Notes: generated from the letters alone by a model not told the origin. A stretch of DNA of 64,000 nucleotides from Peiella sedimenti (GCF_030504955.1 NZ_JAUKTR010000001.1:248001-312000), one strand, 5' to 3'; positions 36,875-45,433 are shown, counted from the stretch's first letter. Numbers and translations: made by a program.

Positions 36875-37666
36875 ATGAGTACGTTCGCGGAAGATGTGAC
36901 CTCCGGCCGGATCGGCGCCCGGCTGGCTGAAATCGCCCAGGCGGCGGCGGAGGTGATCCTGCCCTACTGGCGCGCCGGCGGCGCGGTGACGATCAAGGCG
37001 GATGAAAGTCCCGTGACCGAAGCCGATCATGCCGCCGAGGCCCTGATCCTTGAGCGGCTGGCGGCGCTTTATCCCGGCGTGGCCGTGGTGGCCGAGGAGC
37101 AGTCCGCGGCCGGCCTGTCGCCGGAAGCCGTGGGCGAGGCCTTCTTCCTGGTGGACCCGCTGGACGGGACGCGCGCCTTCGTGGCGGGGCGGGAGTTCTT
37201 CGTGGTGAGCATCGGCCTGGCCGTGGCCGGGCGGGCGGCCGCGGGGGCGCTGGCGGCGCCGGCGCTGGGGGTTGTCTGGCATACGGGCGAGGGCGGCGCT
37301 TTCAGGCGGCGCTTCGACGAGACCGAGGCGGCGGCCATTCAGGCGCGGCCTCTGACGCCGGGCCAGGGCGCCGCCCTGGTATCTCACACCCTGACGCCGG
37401 AACAGGCCGAACGCATCGCCGCGAGCGTCGGCTGCGCCGCCTGGCGGGGCATGGATTCAGCCGTGAAGTTCGGCCTGATCGCCGAGGGGGCCTACGACGC
37501 CTATCCCAGGCCGGGCCGCACCATGGAGTGGGACACCTGCGCCGGAGAGGCCGTACTGACCGCCGCCGGGGGCCGCGTGCTGGACGAGGCGGGGCGGCCC
37601 ATGCGCTACGGCCGCGCGGCGGATGGCTGGGAGAACCCGGGCTTCCTGGCCGAGGGCGTCAGGTGA
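36875..37666 (+). CDS. cysQ: Inositol monophosphatase-fold phosphatase, CysQ-like
   Basis: 263 residues from ATG 36875. Li+-sensitive sugar/nucleotide phosphatase fold: SPVTEADHAAE, VVAEEQ, VDPLDGTRAFVAGREFFVVSIGLA (metal site DPLDGT, about 87-92) and the distal GRTMEWDTCAGEAVLTAAGG (Asp about 221). The DPLDGTxxFxxGxxEF-type spacing resembles both CysQ and histidinol phosphatase of this superfamily. The following gene is cysteine synthase, so CysQ (3'-phosphoadenosine-5'-phosphate recycling in sulfur assimilation) is favoured; HisN-like histidinol phosphatase is the alternative. Confidence 0.7.
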   Translation: MSTFAEDVTSGRIGARLAEIAQAAAEVILPYWRAGGAVTIKADESPVTEADHAAEALILERLAALYPGVAVVAEEQSAAGLSPEAVGEAFFLVDPLDGTRAFVAGREFFVVSIGLAVAGRAAAGALAAPALGVVWHTGEGGAFRRRFDETEAAAIQARPLTPGQGAALVSHTLTPEQAERIAASVGCAAWRGMDSAVKFGLIAEGAYDAYPRPGRTMEWDTCAGEAVLTAAGGRVLDEAGRPMRYGRAADGWENPGFLAEGVR

Positions 37667-37672
37667 GATGAT

Positions 37673-37708
37673 GTCTCCTCCCCATGGCTGCGCCATAGGC
37701 GAGGAGAC
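37673..37708. repeat. R1-type palindrome between cysQ-like and cysK
   Basis: Outer arms GTCTCCTC (37673-37680) and GAGGAGAC (37701-37708), inner arms ATGG/CCAT around CTGCG. The GTCTCCTCCC edge equals that of the R1 copies at 7285 and 19418. It may also work as a transcription barrier between the two genes. Confidence 0.6.
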
Positions 37709-37774
37709 CGCGGGCGCCCCTCGCATCGCGGCCGGCGCGCTCTTATCTGCTCCGGAGCGAAAGAGGAGCCGCCC

Positions 37775-38743
37775 ATGACATCGCCGTCGCCGCGTTCGAC
37801 CGAAGGCCGAGGCCGCATCTACGACTCGGTGCTGGACACCATCGGAGACACCCCCCTGGTGCGGCTGCCCCGGCTGGACGCCGAGCTGAGCCCCCGAGCG
37901 ACCGTGCTGGCCAAGCTGGAGTTCTTCAATCCCATCGCCTCGGTGAAGGATCGGATCGGCGTGGCCATGGTCGAGGCCATGGAGCGCGACGGGCGCCTGA
38001 AGCCCGGCGGGATCATCATCGAGCCCACCAGCGGCAATACCGGCATCGCTTTGGCCTTCGTGGCGGCGGCCAAGGGCTACAAGCTGATCCTGGTCATGCC
38101 CGAGAGCATGTCGATCGAGCGGCGCAAGATGCTGAAGCTGCTGGGCGCCGAGCTGGTGCTGACCCCGGCGGAACAGGGCATGAAGGGCGCCATCGCCCAG
38201 GCCGGGCAGTTGCTGGAGGCGACGCCGGGCGCGGTGATGCCGCAGCAGTTCGACAACCCCGCCAATCCGGACATCCATCGGCGCACCACTGCCGAGGAAA
38301 TCTGGCGCGACACGGACGGCAAGGTGGACATCGTCATCTCGGGCGTGGGCACCGGCGGCACCCTGACCGGGGTGGGCGAGGTGCTGAAGGCCAGGAAGCC
38401 GGGCGTGCGCATGATCGCGGTGGAGCCCGAGGCCTCGCCCGTTCTGTCGGGCGGCCAGCCCGGCCCGCACAAGATTCAGGGGATCGGCGCGGGGTTCGTG
38501 CCCGGCAATCTGGACACCCGCTTGATCGACGGGGTCGAGACCATCTCGAACGACGACGCCGTGGAGATGGCGCGGCGCGCGGCGCGGGTCGAGGGCCTGC
38601 CCGTGGGCATCTCGTCGGGCGCCGCGCTGACGGCCGCCTATCGCGTGGCGGGTCGTGAAGAGAACGCGGGCACGACCCTGGTCGTCATCGTGCCCAGCTT
38701 CGCCGAACGCTATCTGTCGACGGTGCTCTTCGAGGGCTTGTGA
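37775..38743 (+). CDS. cysK: Cysteine synthase A (O-acetylserine sulfhydrylase)
   Basis: 322 residues. PLP enzyme converting O-acetylserine and sulfide to cysteine. The lysine forming the Schiff base is in [11 protein letters not shown] (about 52); the substrate loop [22 protein letters not shown] phosphate loop [13 protein letters not shown] and the final [13 protein letters not shown] are all standard. AAAGAGGAGCCGCCC precedes the ATG. Neighbours: the CysQ-like phosphatase upstream on the same strand. Confidence 0.94.
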   Translation: MTSPSPRSTEGRGRIYDSVLDTIGDTPLVRLPRLDAELSPRATVLAKLEFFNPIASVKDRIGVAMVEAMERDGRLKPGGIIIEPTSGNTGIALAFVAAAKGYKLILVMPESMSIERRKMLKLLGAELVLTPAEQGMKGAIAQAGQLLEATPGAVMPQQFDNPANPDIHRRTTAEEIWRDTDGKVDIVISGVGTGGTLTGVGEVLKARKPGVRMIAVEPEASPVLSGGQPGPHKIQGIGAGFVPGNLDTRLIDGVETISNDDAVEMARRAARVEGLPVGISSGAALTAAYRVAGREENAGTTLVVIVPSFAERYLSTVLFEGL

Positions 38744-38748
38744 CTGGA

Positions 38749-39459
38749 TCAGCCCAGCACGCCGCCTAGGAGCCCGATGGCCGTGGTCGGCAGATAGGCC
38801 ACGAGCGCCGCAAGAAAGGTCGCCAGTGTAAGGACGGCCGCCTTGACGACGCCCCCAAGGGTCGACCGGTACCACCTGCCCTTTCCGATCCTCAGGAAGG
38901 CGATGAAGGACAGGATGACCATGACCAGGCTCATCCAGCCGGCGGTTGCCGGCATGTAGGCCAGAAAGCCGATCGGCACGAACGGCAAGGTCCAGACGTT
39001 CAGGTAGTGGAAGGTGCCCCGGAACGCCCGTCGCCAACCCAGGTTTTCCGGATCCCACCAGCGGAGCAAGGGCGCTGACGCCAGCGCGTACAGGACCGCG
39101 TTGATGGGCACGAGGACCAGCGACATCCAGTTGTCGGCGTCGCTGAGGAAGACGTCCCGGCTCTTGCCCGAGCGGGCGATAAGCGGATCGAGCACCTCGG
39201 ATCCCAACTGGCCCAGCATCAGCGTCGCCCCGCCCATCAGGAACAGCTGCAGCATCAGGATGCCGCACAGGGTGAAATAGAAGCGGAGGGGCCGCGCATA
39301 CTCGCCGCCGCCGGTCGGGCCCAAGTTCATGTAAGCCTCGAGCATCGCCGCCGGACGCACGAACGCATCGCGGACGGTCCTCAGCTCCCGCCGGCCGAAG
39401 CCGGTGGTGTCCTCGCTGAGATGGTCAAGGCCGGGACTGGAATCTGGCTTGTCCGTCAT
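38749..39459 (-). CDS. Membrane protein, DUF3667/Yip1-like
   Basis: 236 residues with about five hydrophobic segments (about 62-84, 108-128, 155-172, 177-193, 205-230). The N-terminal cytoplasmic part and the FYFTLCGILMLQLF then LVPINAVLYALASAPLL segments resemble DUF3667-type proteins; the family assignment is tentative. Convergent with cysK (5 bp between ends). Unknown function. Confidence 0.5.
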   Translation of the reverse strand: MTDKPDSSPGLDHLSEDTTGFGRRELRTVRDAFVRPAAMLEAYMNLGPTGGGEYARPLRFYFTLCGILMLQLFLMGGATLMLGQLGSEVLDPLIARSGKSRDVFLSDADNWMSLVLVPINAVLYALASAPLLRWWDPENLGWRRAFRGTFHYLNVWTLPFVPIGFLAYMPATAGWMSLVMVILSFIAFLRIGKGRWYRSTLGGVVKAAVLTLATFLAALVAYLPTTAIGLLGGVLG

Positions 39460-39537
39460 CTGTCGCCCCCTGCGGCCTCACGCATCCAGCGCCGATAGTC
39501 CCGCTCAGCGAACGCCGGTCAAGGCCCTGGCGCCGTC

Positions 39538-39553
39538 TTGAACGCCTGCTCAA
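39538..39553. promoter_or_regulatory. Second, degenerate TetR-type operator
   Basis: TTGAACGCCTGCTCAA matches the nearby TTGAACGNNCGTTCAA palindrome at all but two arm positions. Its centre lies 38 bp upstream of the better site. Confidence 0.4.
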
Positions 39554-39575
39554 GGATTCGGCTTGACTCTCCCTC

Positions 39576-39591
39576 TTGAACGACCGTTCAA
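39576..39591. promoter_or_regulatory. TetR-type operator upstream of the DUF4287-tetR operon
   Basis: TTGAACG-AC-CGTTCAA, a 16-bp inverted repeat with seven perfect arm pairs, sits 26 bp before the ATG of the DUF4287 gene. GAACGNNCGTTC-type palindromes are a common TetR/AcrR operator form, and the second gene of this operon is tetR. Confidence 0.7.
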
Positions 39592-39617
39592 TCCCGTCGT
39601 CCGAGAAGGAGGCGCCG

Positions 39618-40175
39618 ATGGCCGACCCGAACGCCGAGCTGGCGACCATGATCGCCAATCTCGAGGCCAAGACCGGCCTGACGCTGGACGGCTGGACCGC
39701 CCTGGTCCGAACTCGGGGCCCCGAAAAGCATGGGCAGATCGTCGCCTGGCTGAAGTCCGAGCACGGCCTGGGTCACGGCTACGCCAATCTGGTGGCGCAC
39801 AAGGCGCTGGGGTCGGACGCAGGCTCGCAGGGCGAGGACGACCTGCTGGCGGCCATGTTCGCGGGGCCGAAGGCGGCCATGCGGCCTGTCTATGATCGGG
39901 TGCTGGCGGTGCTGGACGGGCTGGAGGGCGTCGAGCTGGCGCCCAAGAAGGGCTATGTCAGTTTCCGCCGGTCCAAGCAGTTCGGCCTGGGCCAGCCTTC
40001 GACCAAGGACCGCTTCGACCTGGGGCTGAACCTGAAGGGCGTGGAGCCGGAGGGCCGGCTGGAGGCGGCCGGGTCGTGGAACGCCATGGTCACGCACCGG
40101 GTGCGGCTGGGCTCGGCCGAGGAGGTTGACGCGCAGGTGGCCGGCTGGCTGACCCAGGCCTGGGAGCGGGCGTGA
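39618..40175 (+). CDS. DUF4287/DUF5655-type small protein
   Basis: 185 residues from ATG 39618, with GAAGGAGG upstream. The N-terminal 70 residues (MIANLEAKTGLTLDGWTALVRTRGPEKHGQIVAWLKSEHGLGHGYANLVAHKAL) match DUF4287, and the rest (PVYDRVLAVLDGLEGVELAPKKGYVSFRRSKQFGLGQPSTKDRFDLGLNLKG) matches DUF5655, a pairing seen in bacterial stress-type regulators of unknown biochemistry. First gene of a TetR-controlled run; overlaps the tetR start by 4 bp (GTGA). Names come from pattern recognition; no enzymatic residues are evident. Confidence 0.7.
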   Translation: MADPNAELATMIANLEAKTGLTLDGWTALVRTRGPEKHGQIVAWLKSEHGLGHGYANLVAHKALGSDAGSQGEDDLLAAMFAGPKAAMRPVYDRVLAVLDGLEGVELAPKKGYVSFRRSKQFGLGQPSTKDRFDLGLNLKGVEPEGRLEAAGSWNAMVTHRVRLGSAEEVDAQVAGWLTQAWERA

Positions 40176-40783
40176 GCAGCGCCGCCGAGGTCCGCGCCCG
40201 GGTCGTGGAGGCGGCCATGGAGCTGTTCTGGGCCAAGGGCTATGGCGGGACCTCCGTGGCGGAAATCCTGGCCAAGACGGACTTGAACGCCGGCAGCCTG
40301 TATCACGTGTTCCCGGGCAAGCAGGACGTGCTGATCGCGGTCCTGGAGGCCTATCGCGACGGCATCCGGCCGCGCCTCTTGGAGCCGGCCTGGCAGGGGG
40401 TGGAGGACCCCATCGAGCGGGTCTTCGCCCTGCTGGAGCACTACCGCCGCATGATCGTCGCCACCGACGGCGCCTTCGGCTGTCCGATCGGCAACCTGGC
40501 CCTGGAGCTGAGCGAGCCGGACCCGGCGGTGCGCGATCTGCTGGCGCTGAACTTCGACAACTGGGCCGCGGCCGTCACCGAATGCCTGGCGGCGGCGGGG
40601 GACCGCCTGCCCCCGGAGGTGGACCGTGACGAGCTGGGGGCCTTCGTCCTGACCACCATGGAGGGCGGGGTGATGCTGTCGCGCACGAACCGCGACGTGG
40701 CCTACTTCGACCGGGCCGTGAAGGTGCTGAGGCATTACTTCGATCTTTTGATCCGCGAAGGAGCGAGGGAGGGCGCGACATGA
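40172..40783 (+). CDS. TetR/AcrR family transcriptional regulator
   Basis: 203 residues from GTG 40172. N-terminal helix-turn-helix ARVVEAAMELFWAKGYGGTSVAEILAKTDLNAGSLYHVFPGKQDVLIAVLEAY (about 8-60) is the standard TetR DNA-binding part; the rest is helical and would bind a small ligand. It overlaps the DUF4287 gene in front and the following secreted gene behind (ATGA), so all are translationally coupled. With two TetR-like palindromes before the first gene, autoregulated repression of the operon is the natural reading. Confidence 0.88.
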   Translation: MSSAAEVRARVVEAAMELFWAKGYGGTSVAEILAKTDLNAGSLYHVFPGKQDVLIAVLEAYRDGIRPRLLEPAWQGVEDPIERVFALLEHYRRMIVATDGAFGCPIGNLALELSEPDPAVRDLLALNFDNWAAAVTECLAAAGDRLPPEVDRDELGAFVLTTMEGGVMLSRTNRDVAYFDRAVKVLRHYFDLLIREGAREGAT

Positions 40784-41796
40784 GGAAAACGACCCTGTGG
40801 GCGAGCGCCGTCGCGGCGCTGGCGCTTCTTGGGAGCGGGATAGGCGTCGCGGCGGCCGCCCAGGACCTGCCGATCGCGGCCGAGAGCCGGTCTGCGGCCT
40901 TTGACCCGCTGCTGCCGCTGATCGGCAAGACCTGGCGCGGGCGGGGCATCGGCGCGCAGGGCGTCGAGGACGTCGTCCGCTGGGAATGGGCCGTGGGCGG
41001 CCGTGCGGTGCGGACGGTCCACGCCGTCGCGGGCGGCGTCTATGGCGGGGAGACGCTGATCTTTCCAGACCGCGACACCGGCCAGCTGATCTTCCACTAC
41101 TTCACCTCGGGCGGCTTCCATACGACCGGCGTCATTCGAGAGACGGCCCCCGGCGTTCTGGAGATCTCCGAGACAGTCCACGGCCTGGACGCCGTCGAGC
41201 AGCTGAGGTCGACGCTGGAGATCGAGGGCGACGTCTATCGGACGCGAACCCAGGTGGAGCGCGACGGGGGCCGGGCCGATTTCGGCGGCTTTGACTACCG
41301 GGCCGAAGCGGCGGCTTCGGGACCGCCGGACTGGTGGGACGCCCACGTGGCCCATCTGACCGAGGGCGGCGGCCGGTGGGTCACGCCCAACGCCTCGGCG
41401 GGGGACGATCCGCAACAGCCCAGCGCCTTCGCCCTGGAGTGGCGCGCCATCCATGACGGCAAGGTCCTGAGCGGCCGGCTGTTCGGTCTGGACGAGGCGG
41501 GCCGCGAAATCGCCGAATACTGGACCTTCCGCGAATACCACCATCCCGGCCGCGGGGCGGTGGTGGTGGAGCAGTGGGGACCGGGCGGCATCTATGGCGA
41601 GGGCGAGACGGTCTCGACCGAGCCGGGGCGGCGGCGCACCACCCAGACCTTCTGGATGCCGGACGGCCGCAGCTGGCGCGAGGGTCACGTGACCCTGGAG
41701 CAGGGCGACGTCCAGACCTCGGAAGTGTTCGATATCGACGCGGCGGGGGCCTGGACCTCTCGCATGTCCAACACCTGGCGCCGCGCGGCGTCCTGA
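40780..41796 (+). CDS. Exported protein of unknown function, repeated lipocalin-like domains
   Basis: 338 residues. Signal peptide MRKTTLWASAVAALALLGSGIGVAAAAQ, cleavage near residue 27. The mature protein reads as two similar beta-rich halves: PLIGKTWRGRG... EDVVRWEWAVGGRAVRTVHA and later ALEWRAIHDGKVLSGRLFGLD..., each with a YFTSGG/EYWTFREY type ending. The pattern resembles the DUF1579/lipocalin-like class of secreted proteins, but I do not recognise a named family. Overlap of 4 bp with tetR. Confidence 0.55.
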   Translation: MRKTTLWASAVAALALLGSGIGVAAAAQDLPIAAESRSAAFDPLLPLIGKTWRGRGIGAQGVEDVVRWEWAVGGRAVRTVHAVAGGVYGGETLIFPDRDTGQLIFHYFTSGGFHTTGVIRETAPGVLEISETVHGLDAVEQLRSTLEIEGDVYRTRTQVERDGGRADFGGFDYRAEAAASGPPDWWDAHVAHLTEGGGRWVTPNASAGDDPQQPSAFALEWRAIHDGKVLSGRLFGLDEAGREIAEYWTFREYHHPGRGAVVVEQWGPGGIYGEGETVSTEPGRRRTTQTFWMPDGRSWREGHVTLEQGDVQTSEVFDIDAAGAWTSRMSNTWRRAAS

Positions 41797-41811
41797 ACGG
41801 AAGGAGAGCCC

Positions 41812-42351
41812 ATGCGGCGTCTTGTGACGATGATCTGCGCCGGCGCCGCGATGGCTCTGGCGGCGACCTCGGCCTCCGCCGAGGTGGTGGAGCAGCGGGA
41901 CGACGGCTTCACCCTGCGCTTCGAGGCTCCGCTGACGGGCGAGCTGGATCACGCCTGGGCCACGGTCGGCCGCATCGGCGAGTGGTGGGAGGACAGCCAC
42001 ACCTATAGCGGCGACGCCTCGAACCTTACGCTGGACCTGAGCCCCGGCGGCTGCTGGTGCGAGACCCTGCCGGGTGAGACGCCGGGCGCGGTCAAGCACG
42101 GCGAGGCGGTGCTGATCTGGCCGGGGCGCACGGCCCGCTTCTTCGCGGCCCTGGGGCCGTTGCAGGCGACGGCGCCCTCGGCGGTGCTGACCATGACCTG
42201 GCCCGAGGGTGAGGACGGGGCGCGCAAGATCGTCTGGACCTATGTGGTCGAGGGCCGCGGCATGGGCCAACTGGCTACGGTGGTCGACGGAGTGATCGGC
42301 ACGCAGTTCCGCAACTACGCCGCCCTGGCCAACGCGCCCGCCAACGGCTGA
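41812..42351 (+). CDS. Secreted SRPBCC (START-like) domain protein
   Basis: 179 residues. Signal peptide MRRLVTMICAGAAMALAATSASA precedes a SRPBCC-type ligand-binding fold: FEAPLTGELDHAWATVGRIGEWWEDSHTYSGDASNLTLDLSPGGCWCE then FAALGPLQATAPSAVLTMTW and a long final helix (TVVDGVIGTQFRNY). This is the AHSA1/polyketide-cyclase type fold, normally cytosolic; here exported. Two closely spaced cysteines (CWC, about 81-83). Fourth gene of the TetR run. Confidence 0.72.
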   Translation: MRRLVTMICAGAAMALAATSASAEVVEQRDDGFTLRFEAPLTGELDHAWATVGRIGEWWEDSHTYSGDASNLTLDLSPGGCWCETLPGETPGAVKHGEAVLIWPGRTARFFAALGPLQATAPSAVLTMTWPEGEDGARKIVWTYVVEGRGMGQLATVVDGVIGTQFRNYAALANAPANG

Positions 42352-42381
42352 TTAACAAAGACCTGCGCAGGCTGGTCCGCC

Positions 42382-43584
42382 ATGACTGACCCGGCCGAGG
42401 TTCAGGAGTCCGCGCCCCCCACGGGCCGCGCGCGACGGGCGCTGCTCAAGCGCCTGGCCGATGTCGTGTCTCTGCCGGAAAGCCGGGTGAACGCCTTTGA
42501 ACGCTCGGTGGTCGGCGACCTGCTGGTCGAGATCCTGAGCGCCGCGAGCGCCGAAGAGCGCGGCCGGGTGGCGGCGCGGATCACAGGCCTGTCGGAGACG
42601 CCCGCCAGCCTGGTGCGGCTGTTCCTGCGGGACGAGATGAGCGTGGCGGGGCCGTTCATCGAAGACTGCGCCTCGCTGTCCGATGCGGACCTGATCGCCT
42701 GCGCCCTGGAGTGCGGGCCTGAGCACCGCATCGCCATCGCCCGGCGCAAGCACCTGAGCGAAGCAGTCGGCGAGGTGATCATCGGGCGTCAGGAGGCCGA
42801 GGTGATGACCGCCCTGGCCCACAACCCCACGGCGAAGCTGTCCCAGTCGACGCTGGAGCTGATGGTGGCGGCGAGCCGGGACCTGACGGAGCTGGTCCCG
42901 CTGCTGCTCAAGCGGCCCGAGCTGAGGCCCGCGGGCGCCTATGTGATGTTCTGGTGGGCCGATGCGGCGGGGCGGCGGCTGATCCTGTCGCGGTTCGCCG
43001 TCTCGCGCGAGGTGATGCAGGAGGCCGTCGGCGACATCTTCGCCGCGGCGGCCGAGGAGGGCTGGAGCGATCCCCTGGCGCGCAAGGCCCTGCAGTTCAT
43101 CGAGCGGCGGCAGAGAAACCGGGCCGCGGTGGACAAGAGCCCCTTCGACAGCCTGGACCAGGCGGTGGCGGCGGCCGAGGCCGGCATGACGCCGGACCTG
43201 GCGCGCGAGATCGGCTATCTGGCCGGCGTGAAGCCCACGACCGCGGCCAAGATCCTGTCGGACAAGGGCGGCGAGCCGATCGCCATCGTGTGCAAGGCCA
43301 CCGGCCTGCCCAAGAGCGCGGCCCTGCAGATCTGGCGCGGGCTGCGCCGGCCTGAGACCAATGCGTCCGGCGAGACGGAAGAAGCGCTGGATCGGATGCT
43401 GACGACCTATGACATGATGTCGGTGGATCGCGCCCAGACTGTGCTGAGATACTGGAACTGGTCGCTGTCCTCGGCCCTTACGCCGGCTTTGTTGAAGGCG
43501 ATACGCGAAGGCGACGAAAGCGGGTTCGAGGATTTCACAGCCGCGCAGAAAGCCGCCCTGCTGGCCTTTTCCACCGATCTTTAG
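42382..43584 (+). CDS. DUF2336 family protein (paralogue 1)
   Basis: 400 residues, helical throughout. The DUF2336 pattern appears in RRALLKRLADVVSLPESRVNAFERSVVGDLLVEILSAASAEERGRVAARI and LSDADLIACALECGPEHRIAIARRKHLSEAVGEVII, with a later leucine-rich repeat-like middle part. This alphaproteobacterial family has no established function. A second member lies at 49628-50722, and both sit near DNA-related regulators. Short intergenic distance (30 bp) to the SRPBCC gene, but that is not necessarily the same transcript. Confidence 0.75.
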   Translation: MTDPAEVQESAPPTGRARRALLKRLADVVSLPESRVNAFERSVVGDLLVEILSAASAEERGRVAARITGLSETPASLVRLFLRDEMSVAGPFIEDCASLSDADLIACALECGPEHRIAIARRKHLSEAVGEVIIGRQEAEVMTALAHNPTAKLSQSTLELMVAASRDLTELVPLLLKRPELRPAGAYVMFWWADAAGRRLILSRFAVSREVMQEAVGDIFAAAAEEGWSDPLARKALQFIERRQRNRAAVDKSPFDSLDQAVAAAEAGMTPDLAREIGYLAGVKPTTAAKILSDKGGEPIAIVCKATGLPKSAALQIWRGLRRPETNASGETEEALDRMLTTYDMMSVDRAQTVLRYWNWSLSSALTPALLKAIREGDESGFEDFTAAQKAALLAFSTDL

Positions 43585-43757
43585 ACGGCCTGCGGGTTTT
43601 CTATCGGGGGTTGTTGATCTGCGGACGCACCCCGCAGACTATTTCTACAACTGATGCACTAGTCTTGTTGCAAGATTAGCCAAAGACCCGTAACAGGCCT
43701 CGCCATAAGTTGTCCTTCAAGCCAGGACGGGGCGCAGGATTCGGGAGAATGATCGCC

Positions 43758-44192
43758 ATGGAAGACAATGCCGCCATCATCGAGATGACCGCCGACATCG
43801 TGTCGGCCTATGTCAGCAACAACAACGTGCAGGCTGCTGATGTGCCGGGTCTGATCCAAAGCATTCACGCGGCGCTGACCCAGGCCGCCACCGGCGCCAC
43901 GGCCGAGCCGGAGCCCGAGCCCCAGGAGCCGGCCGTGCCGGTGCGCCGCTCGATCACGCCGGACTACCTGATCTGTCTGGAAGACGGCCGCCGCTTCAAG
44001 TCGCTGAAGCGCCACCTGCGCACCAAGTACGACATGAGCCCCGAGGAGTATCGCTCCAAGTGGGGCCTGCCCAAGGACTATCCGATGGTGGCGCCGAACT
44101 ACGCCAAGGCCCGTTCGGACCTGGCCAAGCAGATGGGCCTGGGCCAGGGCGGCCGCAAGCCGGCCCGCGGCGGACGCAAGCCCGCGCGCTGA
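43758..44192 (+). CDS. mucR: MucR/Ros family zinc-finger-type transcriptional regulator
   Basis: 144 residues from ATG 43758, with GGGAGA 9 bp upstream; ATG 43749 is in frame but less well spaced. The N-terminus MEDNAAIIEMTADIVSAYVSNNNVQAADVPGLIQSIHAAL is the MucR dimer part. The DNA-binding half is PDYLICLEDGRRFKSLKRHLRTKYDMSPEEYRSKWGLPKDYPMVAPNYAKARSDLAKQMGLG, with the Ros/MucR KRHL and EEYRxKWGL motifs. A repeated GRKPARGG basic tail follows. In Caulobacter, MucR proteins with SciP repress a set of CtrA-activated S-phase promoters. Here it stands before a DnaA-domain gene. Confidence 0.92.
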   Translation: MEDNAAIIEMTADIVSAYVSNNNVQAADVPGLIQSIHAALTQAATGATAEPEPEPQEPAVPVRRSITPDYLICLEDGRRFKSLKRHLRTKYDMSPEEYRSKWGLPKDYPMVAPNYAKARSDLAKQMGLGQGGRKPARGGRKPAR

Positions 44193-44217
44193 TCCACCCA
44201 TCGCCTAAGCATCGTGG

Positions 44218-44249
44218 ACGCCCGCCGCAGGGGACCTAGCGGCGGGCGT
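44218..44249 (+). terminator. Terminator-like hairpin after mucR
   Basis: A perfect 11-pair stem, ACGCCCGCCGC (44218-44228) and GCGGCGGGCGT (44239-44249), loop AGGGGACCTA, followed by TCTGCTGT, which is only slightly T-rich. Confidence 0.7.
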
Positions 44250-44393
44250 TCTGCTGTCCGGAGCACCCTTGTCCACGGCGTCAGAAGCGGACGCGGCCTG
44301 CGTTCGCAAGGATTGAGCGCCTCGACATAGGAATATTATCCTCACTCTCGCCGATCCCGCCATGCTCGTGCGGCTCGGTAGAGGGAGTGACGG

Positions 44394-44735
44394 ATGAACG
44401 GATGTGAGCCTGACCGCGCCAGAACGGCGCTGGTGGCGGACGTGGTGAGCCTGGCCACGGGGATCGAACCGGACGAGGTGCTGTCGGAGCGGCGTCTGCG
44501 GCCCGCCGCGGTTCGGGCCCGGCACATGGCCATGTACCTGGCCAATGTGGTCTATGGCTGGCCCCTGCAAAGAGTGGGGCAGGCGTTCGGCCGCGACCGC
44601 TCGACCGCCAGCCACGCCTGCGGCGCGATTGAGGACCTGCGCGACGACCCGGTGATGGACCGGCTGCTGGACCGGCTGGAGGCCTGTCTGCGCCACGCGC
44701 CGGGCGGCGACCTGTTCGAACAGGCGGGCGCATGA
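44394..44735 (+). CDS. DnaA domain IV-like helix-turn-helix protein
   Basis: 113 residues resembling only the C-terminal DNA-binding domain of DnaA: VRARHMAMYLANVVYGWPLQRVGQAFGRDRSTASHACGAIEDLRDD (about 40-84) is the DnaA signature (RxxAMYLxxxxxGxSLxxIGxxFGRDHSTVxHACxxIE). No AAA+ domain or Walker motifs are present, so it cannot act as a loader; a role at DnaA-box-like sequences is plausible. Its stop overlaps the next gene by 4 bp (ATGA). The paired arrangement with DUF6456 is discussed in findings. Confidence 0.8.
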   Translation: MNGCEPDRARTALVADVVSLATGIEPDEVLSERRLRPAAVRARHMAMYLANVVYGWPLQRVGQAFGRDRSTASHACGAIEDLRDDPVMDRLLDRLEACLRHAPGGDLFEQAGA

Positions 44736-45433
44736 GGCGGCTGGCGTCGGAGCGCGAGCTGCTGACCCTGCTGGGCAGGGCGGGCGTCTGGCTGGATGAA
44801 ACCCATGAGGGCTTTGTGGTGCGCACGTCGCCCGACCGGCGGCGCAGAGCCGTGGCCCAGGTCGGCGGGGTGGTGGTGCAGGGCCTGATGGAGGCGGATC
44901 GTCTGACGACCCTGCCGCGCGGGGGCTGGCGGCTGAGGACCGGGCAGGACGACGGCGGCCGCCCCGGCCTGGTCCCGGCCAGACGGGAGGTCGTCGAGAG
45001 CGACGGGCGGCGGGTCAGCCGCCGCGTCAATGCCGGCGAGTCGCCCCTGGCCTGGCTGGCGCGGCGCAGGGACGCGCGAGGACAGCCGTGGCTGACCCCG
45101 GCCCAGGCGGCGGCGGGAGAGCGGCTGCGCGAGGCCTTCGAGCGGGCAGGCGGCGGGCCGCGCGTGACCATGCGCTGGGACGCGGCGCCCGGCCAGGCGG
45201 GGTTTCGCCCCGGCGCCATGACGTCCGGCGACCTGGGGGTGGAGGCGCTGCGCCGGATCGAAGGGGCGTTGGCCGCCGTGGGGCCGGAGCTGCGCGGCCT
45301 GGTCGAGCGGGTGTGCCTGTACGGCAGCGCCCTGGAGGCCGCCGAGCGGGCCATGGGCCTGCCGCGGCGGTCGGGCAAGACCCTGCTGCGACTGGGCCTG
45401 CAGCGGCTGGCGGAGCACTATCGGCTGGTGTGA
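44732..45433 (+). CDS. DUF6456 domain protein coupled to a DnaA-like gene
   Basis: 233 residues. Residues about 85-225 match DUF6456: a region ESPLAWLARRRDARGQPWLTPAQAAAGERLREAFERAGGGPRVTMRWDAA, then DLGVEALRRIEGALAAVGPELRGLVERVCLYGSALEAAERAMGLPRRSGKTLLRLGLQRLAEHY. The end looks like a sigma-factor-type helix-turn-helix (GSALEAAERAMGLPRRSGKTLLRLGL). Basic, DNA-binding by appearance, function unknown. Translationally coupled to the upstream DnaA-like protein. Confidence 0.7.
   Translation: MRRLASERELLTLLGRAGVWLDETHEGFVVRTSPDRRRRAVAQVGGVVVQGLMEADRLTTLPRGGWRLRTGQDDGGRPGLVPARREVVESDGRRVSRRVNAGESPLAWLARRRDARGQPWLTPAQAAAGERLREAFERAGGGPRVTMRWDAAPGQAGFRPGAMTSGDLGVEALRRIEGALAAVGPELRGLVERVCLYGSALEAAERAMGLPRRSGKTLLRLGLQRLAEHYRLV

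Noticed and set aside
43619..43640. Terminator hairpin CTGCGG...CCGCAG after the first DUF2336 gene
   Set aside because: Arms of six with a short loop, but no T-run; too weak to list as a terminator.
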